Below are positions 10,202-22,177 of a stretch of DNA of 64,000 nucleotides, in pieces. A program made the position numbers and the translations under genes. Location: positions 82,481,501-82,545,500 of the forward strand of contig CM066731.1 of assembly GCA_033961575.1 (NCBI GenBank), given 5' to 3'. This stretch comes from Aselliscus stoliczkanus. Taxonomy: Eukaryota > Chordata > Mammalia > Chiroptera > Hipposideridae. Positions within the stretch are counted from its first letter, which is position 1. Every line of letters begins with the position of its first letter. The notes under the pieces were generated by a model, which searched no databases, had not been told where the DNA came from, and saw nothing but the letters and a program-made list of their open reading frames with translations.

Positions 10202-12829
10202 CATTACTTAAACATATAGACAAGTTCAGAGACTAATGTAACATATAACTGAAGTATGTATTCACAACCCAAATTTAAGACAATTTTCTTACTCCAAAGA
10301 ATTCCCAAATTTGTATTCTATTCTTGTTACATTCCTGGAACATCACATTTTTGAGGCCCTCAGATAACTATAAATGCAGTAGTTTCTGTTCCAGAATCTC
10401 TGTTCCCATACACTAGGATTTTACTACACTTACCTTATATGGAGACAGTCCTGACTAACCACAGCTCCTGTATCACCTAGGAATTGCATTTGGCTGCAAG
10501 TATCAGTGCCCTGAACAAAGGTGGTTTAAACATACAAGGGACTATTCATTTACAGAAAGAAATCTTCAGCTACGCAGTCCATAGATAATTCAATACTTGT
10601 TCAGAATCACCAGGAATCAGGATCCTTCTATCTTTATGTTTCCATCCTCAGGTTTTCCTCATGACCATGGTGTAGTATGGCTGCTGGAACTCCCTCTATC
10701 ATGTCTGTGGGGGTGTCCTTTTCCTCCCTCATCCCTCTATGTATATTCTGCTGAAATTAGGGACTTGGTTGGAAAGGATGACATTCATGGATGAAGGAGA
10801 ATGTCTTTGGTCAAGGGAATGAATGGTGGAAGTACCTTTGTTACGTAGGACTTCTTAGCTCCCAAGTGTACCCACTTTTCTAGATTACTGTTCTCAATTT
10901 TTCTCTTCCTCCCTATAACAGAATTATTAATCCTTGTCCTTTACCATGAAACTCTGTAGTGTCTCTTATTGGCGTAAATGGAGTGAATATCCCTGTTCTG
11001 TTGAACTTGGGCTTGGCCTTGAGAGTGTTTTGATTAAGAAAAATAGGTCAAATATATGGTGATGAAAGGGGAACTGACTCTGGGTGGTGAACACGTAATG
11101 TGATATATAGATGAAGTATTACAGAATTGTACACTTGAAACCTATGTAATTTGACTAACCATTGTCACCTCAATACATTTAATTAAAAAGAACAAAGAAA
11201 ACTGTGAGCAGATGTAACCCAACGAGAGTCTTTGAATGTGTGTGCATATCTTGGTTTGGCCTCTTGAACTTTCTGCAAACTTCCAGGAGAACATGCTCAC
11301 GATAGCTGCTAGCTCAAGAGTGAAGAGATATGTGGAACAGACCTGGACGCAAACCTCAACTTAGAGTCAAGCTCAGCTAATCTCCCGGAAGTCCATCAGG
11401 GTCATAGCTGAACTGCTGCAGGCTCATGAGCGAGAAACAAATGATTATTTTTATAAGGCTGAGCTTTGGGGATTATTTGTTTCAGAACATTATAATAACA
11501 AAAAGCTGACTAATGCACCTACCAGGCTGGCCAACTCAGGAGAAAGAGTTAAGGGTACTGTTTTATAATCTTTGTATTGAAAATGGCAAGAAGCCAACTC
11601 ATATCAGTATGAAAAGAAATGCATTGGCTCACATTGAAAAGCCCGAGTAGATCTGGCATCTTGTACAGCTGAATCCAGAACCCAGATAATATTGCAGAGC
11701 TTTGTGTTTCTTTTTATGTCTCTTGTCTCACTTCTCTTTGAATGTTGACACCACTCTTTGCTACTGCAAATAGCTTCTCTTATGCTGCTGGGAAAAATGG
11801 CAGCTCATAATGTCCCTACAACTAAAGATTCTGGAGGATGGGTGAACTTGCCAATGAGGTCTGGCAATCAAGGTGCTCCATGTCCCTGGCCATGGGATTG
11901 GTTCTAAGATGGTCAGGTAACCCAAGCAATCATTCTTGGGTTTTCATGCTGGGACCCTCAGGACCAATGATTTCTCCTATATGCTAGGGTTCTGATGGGT
12001 TAAGTCCCTAAGAATAGGAGAGGGGGAATTATTTCTCAAAAGAACGGAGGCTGGTCTAAGCACACATAAGCACCAAAGATATACAATTTAAGATTGGGGA
12101 AAAGTCTGGGCTACTTCAACAGAACCTTTTAAATCTTAAAGCCCTAAAAAGATTAATTCATTCTTCATTCATTCAAAGTCTTTTGTTGATTAATAGCAGC
12201 TATCATGTGTTCATTTTGTTTTGTATATTAGGCATTTATTAAATCCTCACTCAATTGTGCAACATAGAGATTATCCCTATTTTATAGATGAAATATCTAA
12301 GGCTCAGAGAAAATAAAAAATTTGCTCAAGGTCACAAAGACCGAACGTGGCCACACTGTGATTCAAATTCAAATCTATCTGCAAAGCCCATGCTCTTTCC
12401 ATCCAACATAGGCCTGATGAGTTGGCAGCATCCCTTGGGGCCACACTTAGGCAAAACTGTGTTAAGAGCCCAGGTCATCAATCTGCCCCTTCACCCCTGT
12501 CCCACTTTGCAGTCCCCTCTTTCTTTCTTTTGGCACATCTACTCCTGGATGCTGATGCCTGGTGTTGGTGGATGATTGTTCAGTGTGAACACGTTGGAGG
12601 CAACCCAAGCTCTACCTAGTTCATAATTTCCATCAAAACTGTGCTTTGGTTCATTGAAGACCCCTGATCTCTAACAGAGAGGAACCCAATCACATATTCA
12701 CAAGACAGCCCTCCAGGTAATGGTGTAACATTTGCACTTGACAAAGATCTTCATGGTCTTACTTCTAAAGAAGGGCTACTGGTAGAAGGGACCAGCCCTC
12801 CGACAGTTATACTGGGGTGATCAGGAATG
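10202..12829. other. Intergenic sequence with L1 and MIR relics
   Basis: No gene was found. An L1 3' end (plus strand) lies at about 11090-11185 ('gaattgtacacttgaaacctatgtaat'). A MIR-like element is at about 12260-12400 ('tattttatagatgaaatatctaaggctcagaga', 'gctcaaggtcacaaag'). Other short frames have no support. Confidence 0.5.
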
Positions 12830-13110
12830 TTTATAGCAAGTCACATAAACTGGGTAACTTAAAACAACAGAGATTTATTCTCCCACAATTCTGGGTGCCA
12901 GAAGTCCAGATTCAAAGTATTGGCAGGGTTGGTTCTTTCTGGAAATTGAGGAGTATCTATTCCGGGCCCCACAAGTCTTAGGCTACCTGAGATTACCCTC
13001 TGCCCCTAAGTGCAGAGTCCTGTGCTATGTTTGGTATCTTGCCAATTTCCCTGGAAAGGCTTTATGGGGCTATCTTTACAGCTACAGAAAAAGGAAAATA
13101 TTTGCAATCT
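12830..13110 (+). repeat. Old interspersed repeat, partial second copy
   Basis: 'cataaactgggtaacttaaaacaacagagatttattctcccacaattctgggtgccagaagtcc' matches the same repeat type as 8410-8880. It is truncated at its 3' side. Confidence 0.45.
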
Positions 13111-16100
13111 CGACTCATGTTCATTCATTACTTAGCAAGGATACTTAGCAAAAATCATGAAACATAAGAAAAAACTGTAGGTTGACCAATTCCTGGTCTT
13201 CCAAAGGTTGAGTATCCAAGGCGGGGATGGCAGGGGGTTGGGGGTTGGGGGGCAGGGGGAGTTGCAAAACAGGGGTTAGTGCAGAGAGGGCACCCCAGGG
13301 CACTTCTGCTGTGCTGTGGTTTGTGTTCTACAGCTCCATCAAGGCAAGGATGGCACCTGAGTCATCTGTCCTGAAGGAGCTTTGCTTATTTTTTCATCTG
13401 TTTTTAGCTATTCCAAGTCCGTTCAAAAGACAAGTGTTATGCAATCAGACAAATAAACAAGGGGAAAAAGTTCTGAGCGTCTCTTCTGTGGGAGTTGCCA
13501 AAGGCAGGGGTGTTGTCTTGCTCTGACCCAGGTCCCAAAGACATTGCTCCACTACAGCCCACCTCCTCTGGATATTTCTCTTGGCGCGTCAACTCCAAAT
13601 ACCTGTAATTTAAATTTAAGCACTTTAAATCACCTGGCTGCTTAAACCACCTCCTCTCAACTTCCCAGCCTGACTTCTGTCAAGCCAGACACCCCCAGGG
13701 CCTTCTCTTCTCACTCCTGTGACTTTCCTTCCTATCTACACTGGACACATGTTCTTCTGCTCAGCCCCATTTTATTGATGAAAAAAACTGAGGCTTACAG
13801 AGGTGACATAACTTGCCCCGTGTCTATGTAACTTGGGCTTGTAATTTAGTGGCCTTTCCATGTCCCACAAGATGTCTGCTCCCTGATCTACAGCACTGGT
13901 TCCCAGGCTTTTGGATCCTGGAATTACTTTGCTGTGGGGAGAACATCCTAGGACAACCCACATTTATTTGCATGGTGGACCCCCAAATTATTGGAGCACT
14001 GCCAAGGTGGGGAGCAGCACTCTTAGGCCCCAGCCCAGGACTTGTCCAGACGGTGGGGAGGGCACTACTGAGTGTGAAGATGCACACTAGGAAAGACCTC
14101 TAGGTTGCTAGCAAGTTGCTGTTTGCTAGGTATTGTGCTTAGCACTTTACTCATTTTATCAGCCCATTTTTTGGATGAAGGAAATGTGGCTCCAAGAAGA
14201 TACATGATTTAGCACTTGAGAGACTGAAGTAGCACAGGTAAGTCTGTCACCAGATTGGTGTAAGAAGTACCACAGGGGTGCTATGGGCACCTCACAGAGG
14301 AGAGGGTGAGGCTGTGTTCTGCCCTGCTCCCCATTGCCTCAGGTGTTCCTGTGTAACACCCTGTGAAACACCCCGGGGCTGTCCATGGACATCTGCAGAA
14401 CCATAGGAGCAGGCACAGCCCCTGAGGCTGCTAGGGACATGTTCTCACAAATCACACCAACATGAGTTTCTGAGAAACCGGTACCACTACTTTACAGTAA
14501 GTGATGAGGGCCCCTCCCAAACCTGGCAGAGCCTCAGAATAACCTGAGGTGCTTCAAAAAGTACAGCTCATCTGAGCCCCACTTCAGCCTTGGAGATGTG
14601 ACTTTCTTTCCCAAGCCACTCTTCAGAAAGGACTTACACAGCAGGAGAGGGATTTCAGAGAAGCTTAGTGAGATGGGGGTCATCCTCATCTGATGGACAT
14701 GGAGATGCACAACTGAGTGGCAGCCATTGGTCACGAGAGGTACCGTGACAGAAGGGGATGCGCAGGGCTGTCCTGACCAGAGAGCCCTGGGTTTGGATAC
14801 ACTCTATTGCCCGAACCGTAATTTCCTCATTTGAATAATGAGCACAATAATCCCATAGTAATCCCTAATGAGCACCTCAAGGCACTGCAGGATTAACTTC
14901 CAGAACCAAAGAACCTGAGAGGGAGAGGGGCCCTTCAAGTTCTCAGCCATTAACCAGAGGCCACATAAGTTGTGGGCGGATGGGCTTTGGATCTAAGCTC
15001 CTCACTCCCACAGTGGTTCTCTCCTGTCTGCCACAGGCGAACTATCTTGTAGTCGTAATACAGTCTTAGAACAGTGTAACTGCCCAGCACCAGACGGCAC
15101 TGCCTTTATCAGGGCTTCCCTAGGCAGAGGCCCATTTTTCTCTGATTCCAGCCAGAGAGCGAGGCAGCATTGATGCCTGAGCATAGGCCTACGAGGCCCT
15201 GGCTGCCGTTCACAAGCTAGAAATAGGGCAGGAGCTTCTCTTATCTACACCCTCTCCGGTATTACCAAAGAAGTATTAATTTGCTCCTGGACTTGGTCCT
15301 TGACTCCCATAGATATTGCAAGGGATGTTGCCAGGGACAAATGTTGGTTTTGAAAGCTGGTGTGAGAAAAATTCCTGATAAGGCACCACACACTGGACAC
15401 CTACTCTATGCCAGGAGCTTCTCCCATAGCCTCATTTAATGCTCACTGCCATCCTCTGGGCAGATATGCTCAGCCTGACCCTGGAGCCAGGTCTGTTTGG
15501 ACAAGAACCATGCCTTGGATTTCATTTGTGTTTGTTTTTCCTTTGATTTACTCCTGAAACAGCCGGTGGCTGAGGAAAGGAGATGATCCAGATATGGGTA
15601 TATGTGAATGGCTATGGCTCCCTTCTGCCTCCTTGGCGCTCACAAATGCCGGAGGTTGGTGATCTTGGCAGTCTGGGTGGAGTGGAGCTAGATGGGAGGA
15701 GTGCAGGGCTGTCGGCTCCCTGCCTGCTATGTCCTCAGTCACATCAACACCCAAGAAAGGCTAATCCCACATAAATGACACTGCTGCTCAGGAAGTCACT
15801 TCACCTGGGTCGCATGTCCGGGTTTTGGACCTTGACCCCCTTGCTTTGTTAGAACAAACTCCATCTACACCTGAGCTGCTGGGCCTAGTTAACCATGGGT
15901 GGGCTGGGCCGGACCAGAGGATTCCCTGTTCTCAGCAACTGTTGACCCAGTGGCTCCTCATCACCTATAGTCACAGTCTGTACTTCACAACTTTGTTATT
16001 AAGACTTTCCACGACCTAGGTCCATTTACATTGAAGGGATGCCACACTCCAGCCATACCACAGTTGCCCTCCTTGCTGTTTGTTTCTCCCACTATAGTGC

Positions 16101-17014
16101 TGGTCACACGTGAGAAGCCACCTCGGGGAGTCCAGGCTTCTGAACCAGGGAGATGTGCATTTAAATGCTGGTTCTTAGTTTATTCACCAGCCGAGTGATC
16201 TTGGGCAAGTTGCTGTAATGCTCAGACCTCAGGGTTCTGGTGTGAGGCTGAACTATGTCTAAGACCAGAGCACAGGCTTTGGAGGAAAGAATTGGGAGCT
16301 ACCTGGCCTCAGAGAACTTCTCCTGAATTCCTTTCAGCCTCTGCATCCTCACTTGAAAAATGCAAAAAATATTATCTCCCTTGCAGGGCTGTGGAAATGA
16401 CTGAAGGGAAACATCTGGCAAGGAGGGTCTGACAGCTATCTCATTTTCTTTCTTAAACAAACTACATCCCCCAGGGTCAAGCTCCAGGGTCTACCCTGCA
16501 GCCTAACCCCTTGCCTTCCCTGGTTCCTGACCTCCCTCTCCCACTAGCTTCTGGTGGCCCAGCTGCCCAGGGCCAAGCTTCCACTGGGTCTCTGGGAATG
16601 CCCTACCACAGACACACATTATGTTCCTGACTGGGGCTTCTGCCCTTGCTCATTTTCTCTGTAACCATGGACTGAGATCTGAGACAAACCTCGAACACTC
16701 ATTAACTGGTGCAGGAGGCCTGCAATGTTTTTGACAGAGGGCTGGAAGTACCTGCAGACTGAAGCCTCAGCCAGCTGGCCTGATGGGTGCAGCTGGAATT
16801 GGAAGGGAGAAGGAGGTGGGAAAGACCCTTTACCTCACCACAGGAGGTGAGTGCACTCCAGGCCAGGAAGAGGTGGGACTGCCTGCCTTACACTCCTGCA
16901 GAATATATAGCCAAGGGTGAGCTCAAACAACCCTAGACAAAAATCTTTAGAAAAAGGAAGTGAAGAAGCAAGATCGGAACAGAGTAAATTATTTTAAGAA
17001 ATCAGATTGCCAAA
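13111..17014. other. Intergenic region 3' of DBI with several MIR relics
   Basis: No coding gene was recognised. MIR-like cores occur at about 13740-13860 ('gatgaaaaaaactgaggcttacagaggtgacataacttgcc'), 14115-14235, 15390-15480 and 16150-16240 ('gtgatcttgggcaagttgctgtaatgctcagacctcag'). The lack of young SINEs between 10200 and 24100 contrasts with the rest of the window. Confidence 0.5.
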
Positions 17015-17232
17015 GACTTAAAGTACCAAATGCACTTTTAATTGATCTACAAATAAGAACTACTCAGCAAGGTCAGTAACCATTTCAGCCCTTCATGTTA
17101 GAGCCGTACCCTGGACAGTGTTGAGGGAGCGGGTAACATTATTTCTGTTATTTCACTTCATCCACGGTATTAGAAAAACAAGGCATGGTATCAGTTTAGA
17201 TGACATGTGTGGCTGGCAGCCAAATCCAGTCC
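17015..17232 (-). other. DBI: DBI 3' UTR
   Basis: The sequence after the stop codon reads 'ggactggatttggctgccagcc' and continues through 'aataccgtggatgaagtgaaataacagaaataatg'. That matches what I recall of mammalian DBI 3' UTRs. An ATTAAA hexamer on the minus strand at 17042-17037 is the likely polyadenylation signal, placing the 3' end near 17015-17025. Confidence 0.75.
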
Positions 17233-17306
17233 CTATATTCCATATTTTTTCTTTAGTTCTTCTACTTTGTCGACGTAAGCTTTCATGGCAACTTCCTTGG
17301 AAGTCC
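17233..17306 (-). CDS. DBI: DBI coding exon 4
   Basis: The exon opens after 'ttctttacag' and completes the split Gly64 codon (g|gg). It then encodes [20 protein letters not shown] followed by YGI and a TAG stop at 17235-17233. It supplies helix 4 of the four-helix fold, including Tyr74. Compared with human it has V69 for D and V75 for I. Confidence 0.95.
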
Positions 17307-20300
17307 CTGTAAAGAATCAACAGGACTATTTGTCAGAGAAGCAGCATGGTAGAAAAGGAGAAGCTTTAGAGCCCCAGACAGCCCTGGTTTTACATGCTGA
17401 GGCTCAGTTTCTCACCTGTGAAGTAAGGGTCTTACTCCCTGCATCTCAGAGATGTGACCAGGATTTCCTTTGAGGTATCTGAGAAGCCTGGCCCACAGTG
17501 AATGCTCCGTAAAGCACAACCACTGTGTGTGCGGCTGGCCTGAGGCTTGTTACTGGCCTGCTGGCCATGTGAGGCCCTGCTGTCATGAATGAGTGGTTGG
17601 CCTGAACCTCGGGAAAAAGGTTGGGCCCTCTAGACAGGCAGGAAAGTCTAACATGGGAGCCATGGTGACTTCACTGGTTCTGTTGACTCTCATGGTTGGC
17701 TTTGGCCTATCAAGCATTTCTCTGTTGAGCTCTTATTTCCCAGAGCTGTTAAACTGGCAGTGAAAAAGCAAAGCCCAGCACTCTCTTCTCCCCAGAAAGC
17801 TATGAGAAAATTTTTAGAATTCTGAGCAAAAGCAGCTGGCTCTTGGAGGGTAATAAGGCAAATCTTTGCTTTCTTGCTGCTGTACAAGGGACACTGACTA
17901 TAGCCCTCAGAGAGAGCAACACCCAATTTCCTGGATGCCATGAAGGAGAGATACCTGCTGGGACTCGGAGCATGTTGTTCTTAAAGCCCTGGAGAGCATG
18001 GGGCCTGACGATGGTATGGAAATGCTCAATGAAAAATGGACAGTCAGGCAGGCATTCCTGTTCTAGTTACTTAGCAAATTATAGGAGTGTTTTTATTGTA
18101 TTCTGGCCCTTTTTAAATTCAAGCGTTTCTCATTTGCAGGAAGACAGAGGGCTTATTCAGAAACTAGCTAGCAAGAACACAAAAGCTGGCAGGCACTTTG
18201 GTGCCAACTTTTGGGTCTTGCTGTCGCAGGTGGCACGTGATTAAGTCAGAGCTGAAACACTTCTTGGCTGCTGTTGCTTAGCATATAATAGCTTCCATTC
18301 ACTGAGCCTATGAGCTGCCAGAACCTTGCCATGCATTAGCTCATTCCCTTCTTTTTCTGTGCCTTTTTGGCTGGAAGGGAACTGGGGAGGGCTACTTGGG
18401 CTATGGGGTCACTGCCTGGCTTTGTGGGGGAGAGGAAGGTATGGGCACAAAACCATCCCTTATTCCAAATATATATATAAAACCCTTGCCAACTACATCA
18501 CCTCCCAATCTGTTTTTCAGTGGCCTGGTCCCAGCTCCTCCTCTCCAGATGATACCACTGCTCAGAGATGATGCTTTTGGAAAAGGCATAAATGGTCTTA
18601 AGAAAAAAAGTAGGTGGCCCAGTTTTTTTCCATTCCAACACAGGTCATCCTGGTTTTCAGCATGTGCCTCATTCACATTGTTTTCTCTCCTCACCCCTTT
18701 GCACTCCATAATAAAGAAGATTTCATTACCGTGCTTCAAACTAAGGAAACTGATCAGAACAATTACCTTTCAGCTCATTCCAGGCATCCCACTTGGCTTT
18801 GCCTTTGAGGTCCAACATCCCAGGCCGTTCTTAAACAAGAAAAGAAAAGACATTAGATCTGCTTCAACTTCTAATGGAGAACTTTATCAACTTTCTTGCC
18901 ATGAAAGCCATCTTTTATTATATCTATTCCTTCAACACTCTGTCACCGAGTTAAATGGGCCTAGAACCGTACATAGAAATCCAAACTTAAAACCTAGAGG
19001 AAATAGGAGGAAAACTATTCTCATTACTAGGGAATTCTTGCCTTGTAAGTTAAATAATTCCAAAATTTCTCCTTTTAAAAAGTGTTAATTAGAAAATAAG
19101 TACTACATCCATGCACCTGGACTGAAATTCAGCTGCTACAAAGGGGTACACTATAAAGTTTCCTTCTCCCCCTATTTCTCTCCTTCATGCATTATTATTA
19201 TCAGTTTTCTGGGTGTCCTTTTCTGTGAACTGTCTGTTTATATCCTTGTCCCATCGTTTTACCAAATTGTTAGTCTATTTCTTGTTGGTTTGTGGGAGGT
19301 TTTTTTCTCAGGGCAAGGTTTCTTTAATGCTTACAGACCTGTTATCAGCTGCACTTGGGAAACACACTAACTACTTCCCTGCTGAACTATTTTACTGCCA
19401 TGCTGAGAACAAAGCCCAGGGGAGCAATCACAGTGCCTGGACCACTGTGTCTGAGGAACATCAAGTCTTCCCAAGTGCTTTCAGGGAAGCATTCCCAGAG
19501 ATACCTCGGAGGTGTACCTGCAGAGTAGTCATTCAATCCTACAGCAGCACACCCCAACAGCTCTTTCTGTGATGAGGGAAATGAACATTTTACTGTCCAA
19601 CTCAGAAGCCATGTGTCACTTGTGGCAACTGAGTACCTAGAAGGGTGGCTTGTGTGACTGAACTTTTGATTTTTAAAAAAAATTTGAACTATTTTCAGTT
19701 TAAATTCAGATAACCACATGTGGCTAGTGGCTACCGTATTGCACTGTGAGTCCTAGGGTGTGTTGATACCTCCCTGATCAGGAAGCAATAGATTCCCAAG
19801 CCAGTGTGCCTATCCTCAGTGAAAGCAGGGCAGAGGCCGGTCTCTGTGAAATACTGCTTGGCAGAAGAGCATCTCAGCTGATCTGGTCCCCCCCCCCCCC
19901 CCCCGCCGCAACCCCAGTTCATTTCCCCTTCCCCTCCCTGGGAGGATACAGAGTTTATAAACCCAGTGTAAATCTCACCTTTGCAAAGACCTTTTTCACC
20001 TCAGCCCTTGCTATGAACCCAGGTTTGATTTGGCACCTTTTCCTGCTTCCAGCTGGCTGGCAGCCAACACACCTGTTTCACTCTCCACCCCAAGAGGAAT
20101 TGGGGGCCACACTCACCCTCTTGAATAAGGGTAAGGGTGACCTCCTTTTCTGCTGCCATGGACTGAACTGTGCTGTTGCCTCAGTATATACCCAAGTTTC
20201 AGGGACTTTGGAGCAGAATGAAAACCAGCCAAAGCAGGAAAGGCAGTATTATAGAATAAGATAGTCCAAACTATGACCTCAAAATCTGTGCCAAGATTTT

Positions 20301-22177
20301 CTGACAGAGAACAATGGTCATCAGGAACTGTTTCAGCAAAAATGTTCTGACCTGCCCTAAGAAGCCAGCTGCTGTTCTCTTGACATTAGGCTTGGCCTGG
20401 CTGCCAAGTGCTTCAAGACTTTGATCTTGCCCATCTGGGGTGGAAGCAATGTTACTACTGCAGTAAAATGCTACTGAGTAAGCAGTAAGATACTACTGAG
20501 CTCAGAGTTTGGATCAAGTCTCTTCCAAGTTAGGGACAATGCATCTTCCCAAGTAGATGGGGAATGTTCTTGATAATCAGTAGTCCTTCTAAAACTAGGA
20601 TTTGAATTCTGCTACCTGAGCTACCAAGATATCAAGAAAGGTACAGAGTCTATGAACCTCATCCAGGAACATGATCTTTTGGAAACCTCTCCCAGCTTAA
20701 ACCCCAGGAGCATCATGAAACATCACCATGCCCCACGCAAGAGTAGAACCTTGGGTGGTTTTGAGTGAGGTTCCCACAGATTAAGAGTTCCAGCACCAAT
20801 CTAGGCTGCTGAGCCTGCTCTGAACAGGAGCCCTCCCAAACTTCTCTCAGCATACCTGTGTTTACGTCACCCACAGTTGCTTGTTTGTAGCGGCTGTAGA
20901 TGAACAGCATCTCATCATCTGCTGGCTTGGTCTTGAGGTGCTTAACATCCTCAGCGGCTTTGTCAAACTCAGCCTAAATGTGAGGGAGAGGAAAGGCCTG
21001 AATAGAGCTCAGTAATGGGGAGGGAGGGGTTGGAAAGAAAGCACTCCTGCAATGCAGGTGAGGAAAATCAGCACCCCCACCCCCCAAGTGTCTCCCCTCT
21101 TTTCAAGACAGGGCAGCTAGAAACACTCAGCAAAACAAAGAGGGGAAGCACATTGGTTCACTTATTGATCAACATCTAAGTATAGGGAGCTGTCACTATA
21201 CCAGGTATCAGGTAGTGGAAATACAGTGGTGAAGGAGGCAGGCAAAGATTGCCGGCAGTGGGAGTGTACTTAGCAGGAGAAGCAGCATGGCCAACTGCCT
21301 GGCCACTCCCGGGTCAGACTGGGCATGGATCCAGGAGAAAGAGCGGAGCCGAGAAGGGAAAGACCTTGCGGGGCTCTGCCTGCAGCATGGTCCCCGCGCC
21401 GGCCTCCCTCCCCGCTTCACTTTCGCAGCCAGAATGGGCACACGTTGTACCTGGGGAATGGCTGCGGTCCCAGTGAAGCCCTGACCTGAAGATAGAGGTG
21501 CACAGCGTGCTTGAAACAGCCGAGAAGGGGACAGGGCACGAGTACAGCGGGGTCAGTGGGCCAAGTTCGTTAGCCCCCTTTCCCCGGGGCTGGGGCGTCC
21601 AGCGCCGACCTCTGTCCCAGTGCCGCACTGGAGAGAGGTGAGAGGAGCCAGAGGTCCGCCTACACAGCGCCTACATTCGAGCGAGGGAAAGGCCTCTGAG
21701 TCACTCCTCCCCAGGCGCATTTTCTCCTTCCCGAACGCTGGACACGCGGCCCCAACATTCCCTGACCTCCAAGCTCTCAGCCACTGCTTCCCCACTGCAT
21801 CGTGCCCCTGTTCCTGTCCAGTCCTGCCGGACGCGGACGCGTTCCCCTTGCTCCTTCAATCCATGCAACTCTCTGCCGCCCGTCTTTCTACCTAGGACCC
21901 TCGCCTCTGACCCCTATCCCTGCTTCTCTGCCAAGTCCACGGGACGGTCAACTTCCCAGCAGTTGCGGGGCAGGCAGCAGTGTTGGGAGTCCCAAACCGG
22001 AAAGTTCCGCTCACAAGATTCTCTCCAGAGTCAGGGCTGGGCATGGATCCAGGAGAAAGAGCGGAGCCGAGAAGGGAAAAACCTCGCGGGGCTCTGCCTG
22101 CATCATGGTCCCCGCACCGGCCTCCCTCCCCGTTTCACTTTCGCAGCCAGATCGCGCACGCCTTGTACCTGAGACAT
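17233..22177 (-). CDS. DBI: DBI, acyl-CoA-binding protein (four-exon gene)
   Basis: DBI encodes the small cytosolic protein that binds medium- and long-chain acyl-CoA esters, buffers their pool and delivers them to lipid metabolism. Its proteolytic fragments act on GABA-A receptors and the mitochondrial TSPO protein. The coding sequence joins minus-strand exons 22177-22169, 20973-20856, 18829-18767 and 17306-17233. Every intron is GT-AG, and the product is 87 residues, the usual mammalian length. It starts [13 protein letters not shown] and ends ELKKKYGI. The acyl-CoA-contacting residues Tyr29, Tyr32, Lys33, Lys55 and Tyr74 are all present, as is the octadecaneuropeptide region around residues 34-51. 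An unusual residue is Val69, where human has Asp (KEDAMKAY). The gene sits alone on this strand, with a CpG-rich promoter shared with the upstream side. I see no disabling lesion, so it is very likely functional and not a pseudogene; retained introns exclude a retrocopy. Confidence 0.95.
17307..18766 (-). other. DBI: DBI intron 3
   Basis: The intron starts 'gtaatt' after AAAG and ends 'ctttacag'. It contains a MIR-like remnant at about 17370-17490 ('catgctgaggctcagtttctcacctgtgaagtaagg') and otherwise unique sequence. The 133-residue frame at 17843-18244 on the other strand has no recognisable family. Confidence 0.85.
18767..18829 (-). CDS. DBI: DBI coding exon 3
   Basis: A 63-bp exon between 'ttgtttaag' and 'gtaatt'. 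It encodes [20 protein letters not shown] with split codons at both ends (Glu43 and Gly64). The KWDAWN motif is the most conserved segment of acyl-CoA-binding proteins and includes Lys55, which contacts the CoA phosphate. Confidence 0.96.
18830..20855 (-). other. DBI: DBI intron 2
   Basis: A GT-AG intron with a good polypyrimidine tract before exon 3 ('cttttcttttcttgtttaag'). It holds an old L1 remnant at about 19190-19300 and a run of 17 C at 19888-19904. A GC-rich unique stretch at 19900-20250 shows no exon. Confidence 0.85.
19888..19904. repeat. Homopolymeric C tract in DBI intron 2
   Basis: Seventeen consecutive C on the plus strand, so a G run in the DBI pre-mRNA. Its length may vary between individuals and is prone to sequencing error. 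Confidence 0.95.
20856..20973 (-). CDS. DBI: DBI coding exon 2
   Basis: A 118-bp exon between 'cacatttag' and 'gtatgc'. It encodes residues 4-42 plus the first base of Glu43, including KTKPADDEM and [13 protein letters not shown]. Tyr29, Tyr32 and Lys33 of the ligand pocket lie here. Confidence 0.97.
21319..21459 (-). repeat. 141-bp direct duplicate of the DBI exon-1/intron-1 junction
   Basis: This block aligns without gaps to 22037-22177, with about 13 mismatches (roughly 91% identity). The copy keeps the splice donor (CAG|gtac) at 21450, but the start codon has become ATT (ATTCCCCAG for ATGTCTCAG). It could act as a non-coding alternative first exon if transcribed from upstream, or be inert. 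Confidence 0.85.
21600..21665 (-). pseudogene. DBI: Possible decayed DBI alternative first exon (1a)
   Basis: The minus strand reads 'ggacctctggctcctct' and later 'ggcactgggacagag|gtcggc'. From memory, human DBI has an alternative first exon with a very similar sequence, encoding a short leader that ends GTGTE before AEF. Here the ATG position reads 'gtgtagg' and an indel shifts the frame, so the alternative protein could not be made, though the donor GT remains. The recollection of the human exon should be checked. Confidence 0.5.
22037..22177 (-). repeat. Source copy of the 141-bp DBI duplication
   Basis: This is the functional copy. It holds the last 9 coding bases of exon 1 (22177-22169), the GT donor and the first 132 bases of intron 1. 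Confidence 0.85.

Larger units (their letters stand above)
20974..22168 (-). other. DBI: DBI intron 1 with GC-rich alternative-exon material
   Basis: A GT-AG intron from 'gtacaa' at 22168 to 'cacatttag' at 20974. The part from 21240 to 22168 is GC-rich with many CpG sites and contains the duplicated exon-1 block (21319-21459) and the presumed exon-1a relic (21600-21665). Alternative promoters in this interval are plausible, as DBI is known to use several first exons in human. Confidence 0.8.

Noticed and set aside
17843..18244. 133-codon plus-strand frame inside DBI intron 3
   Set aside because: No recognisable family, no promoter or splice support; length is compatible with chance.
18396..19088. 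230-codon open frame on the plus strand
   Set aside because: It runs antisense across DBI exon 3 and parts of introns 2 and 3. No domain, compositional signal or splice logic supports it.
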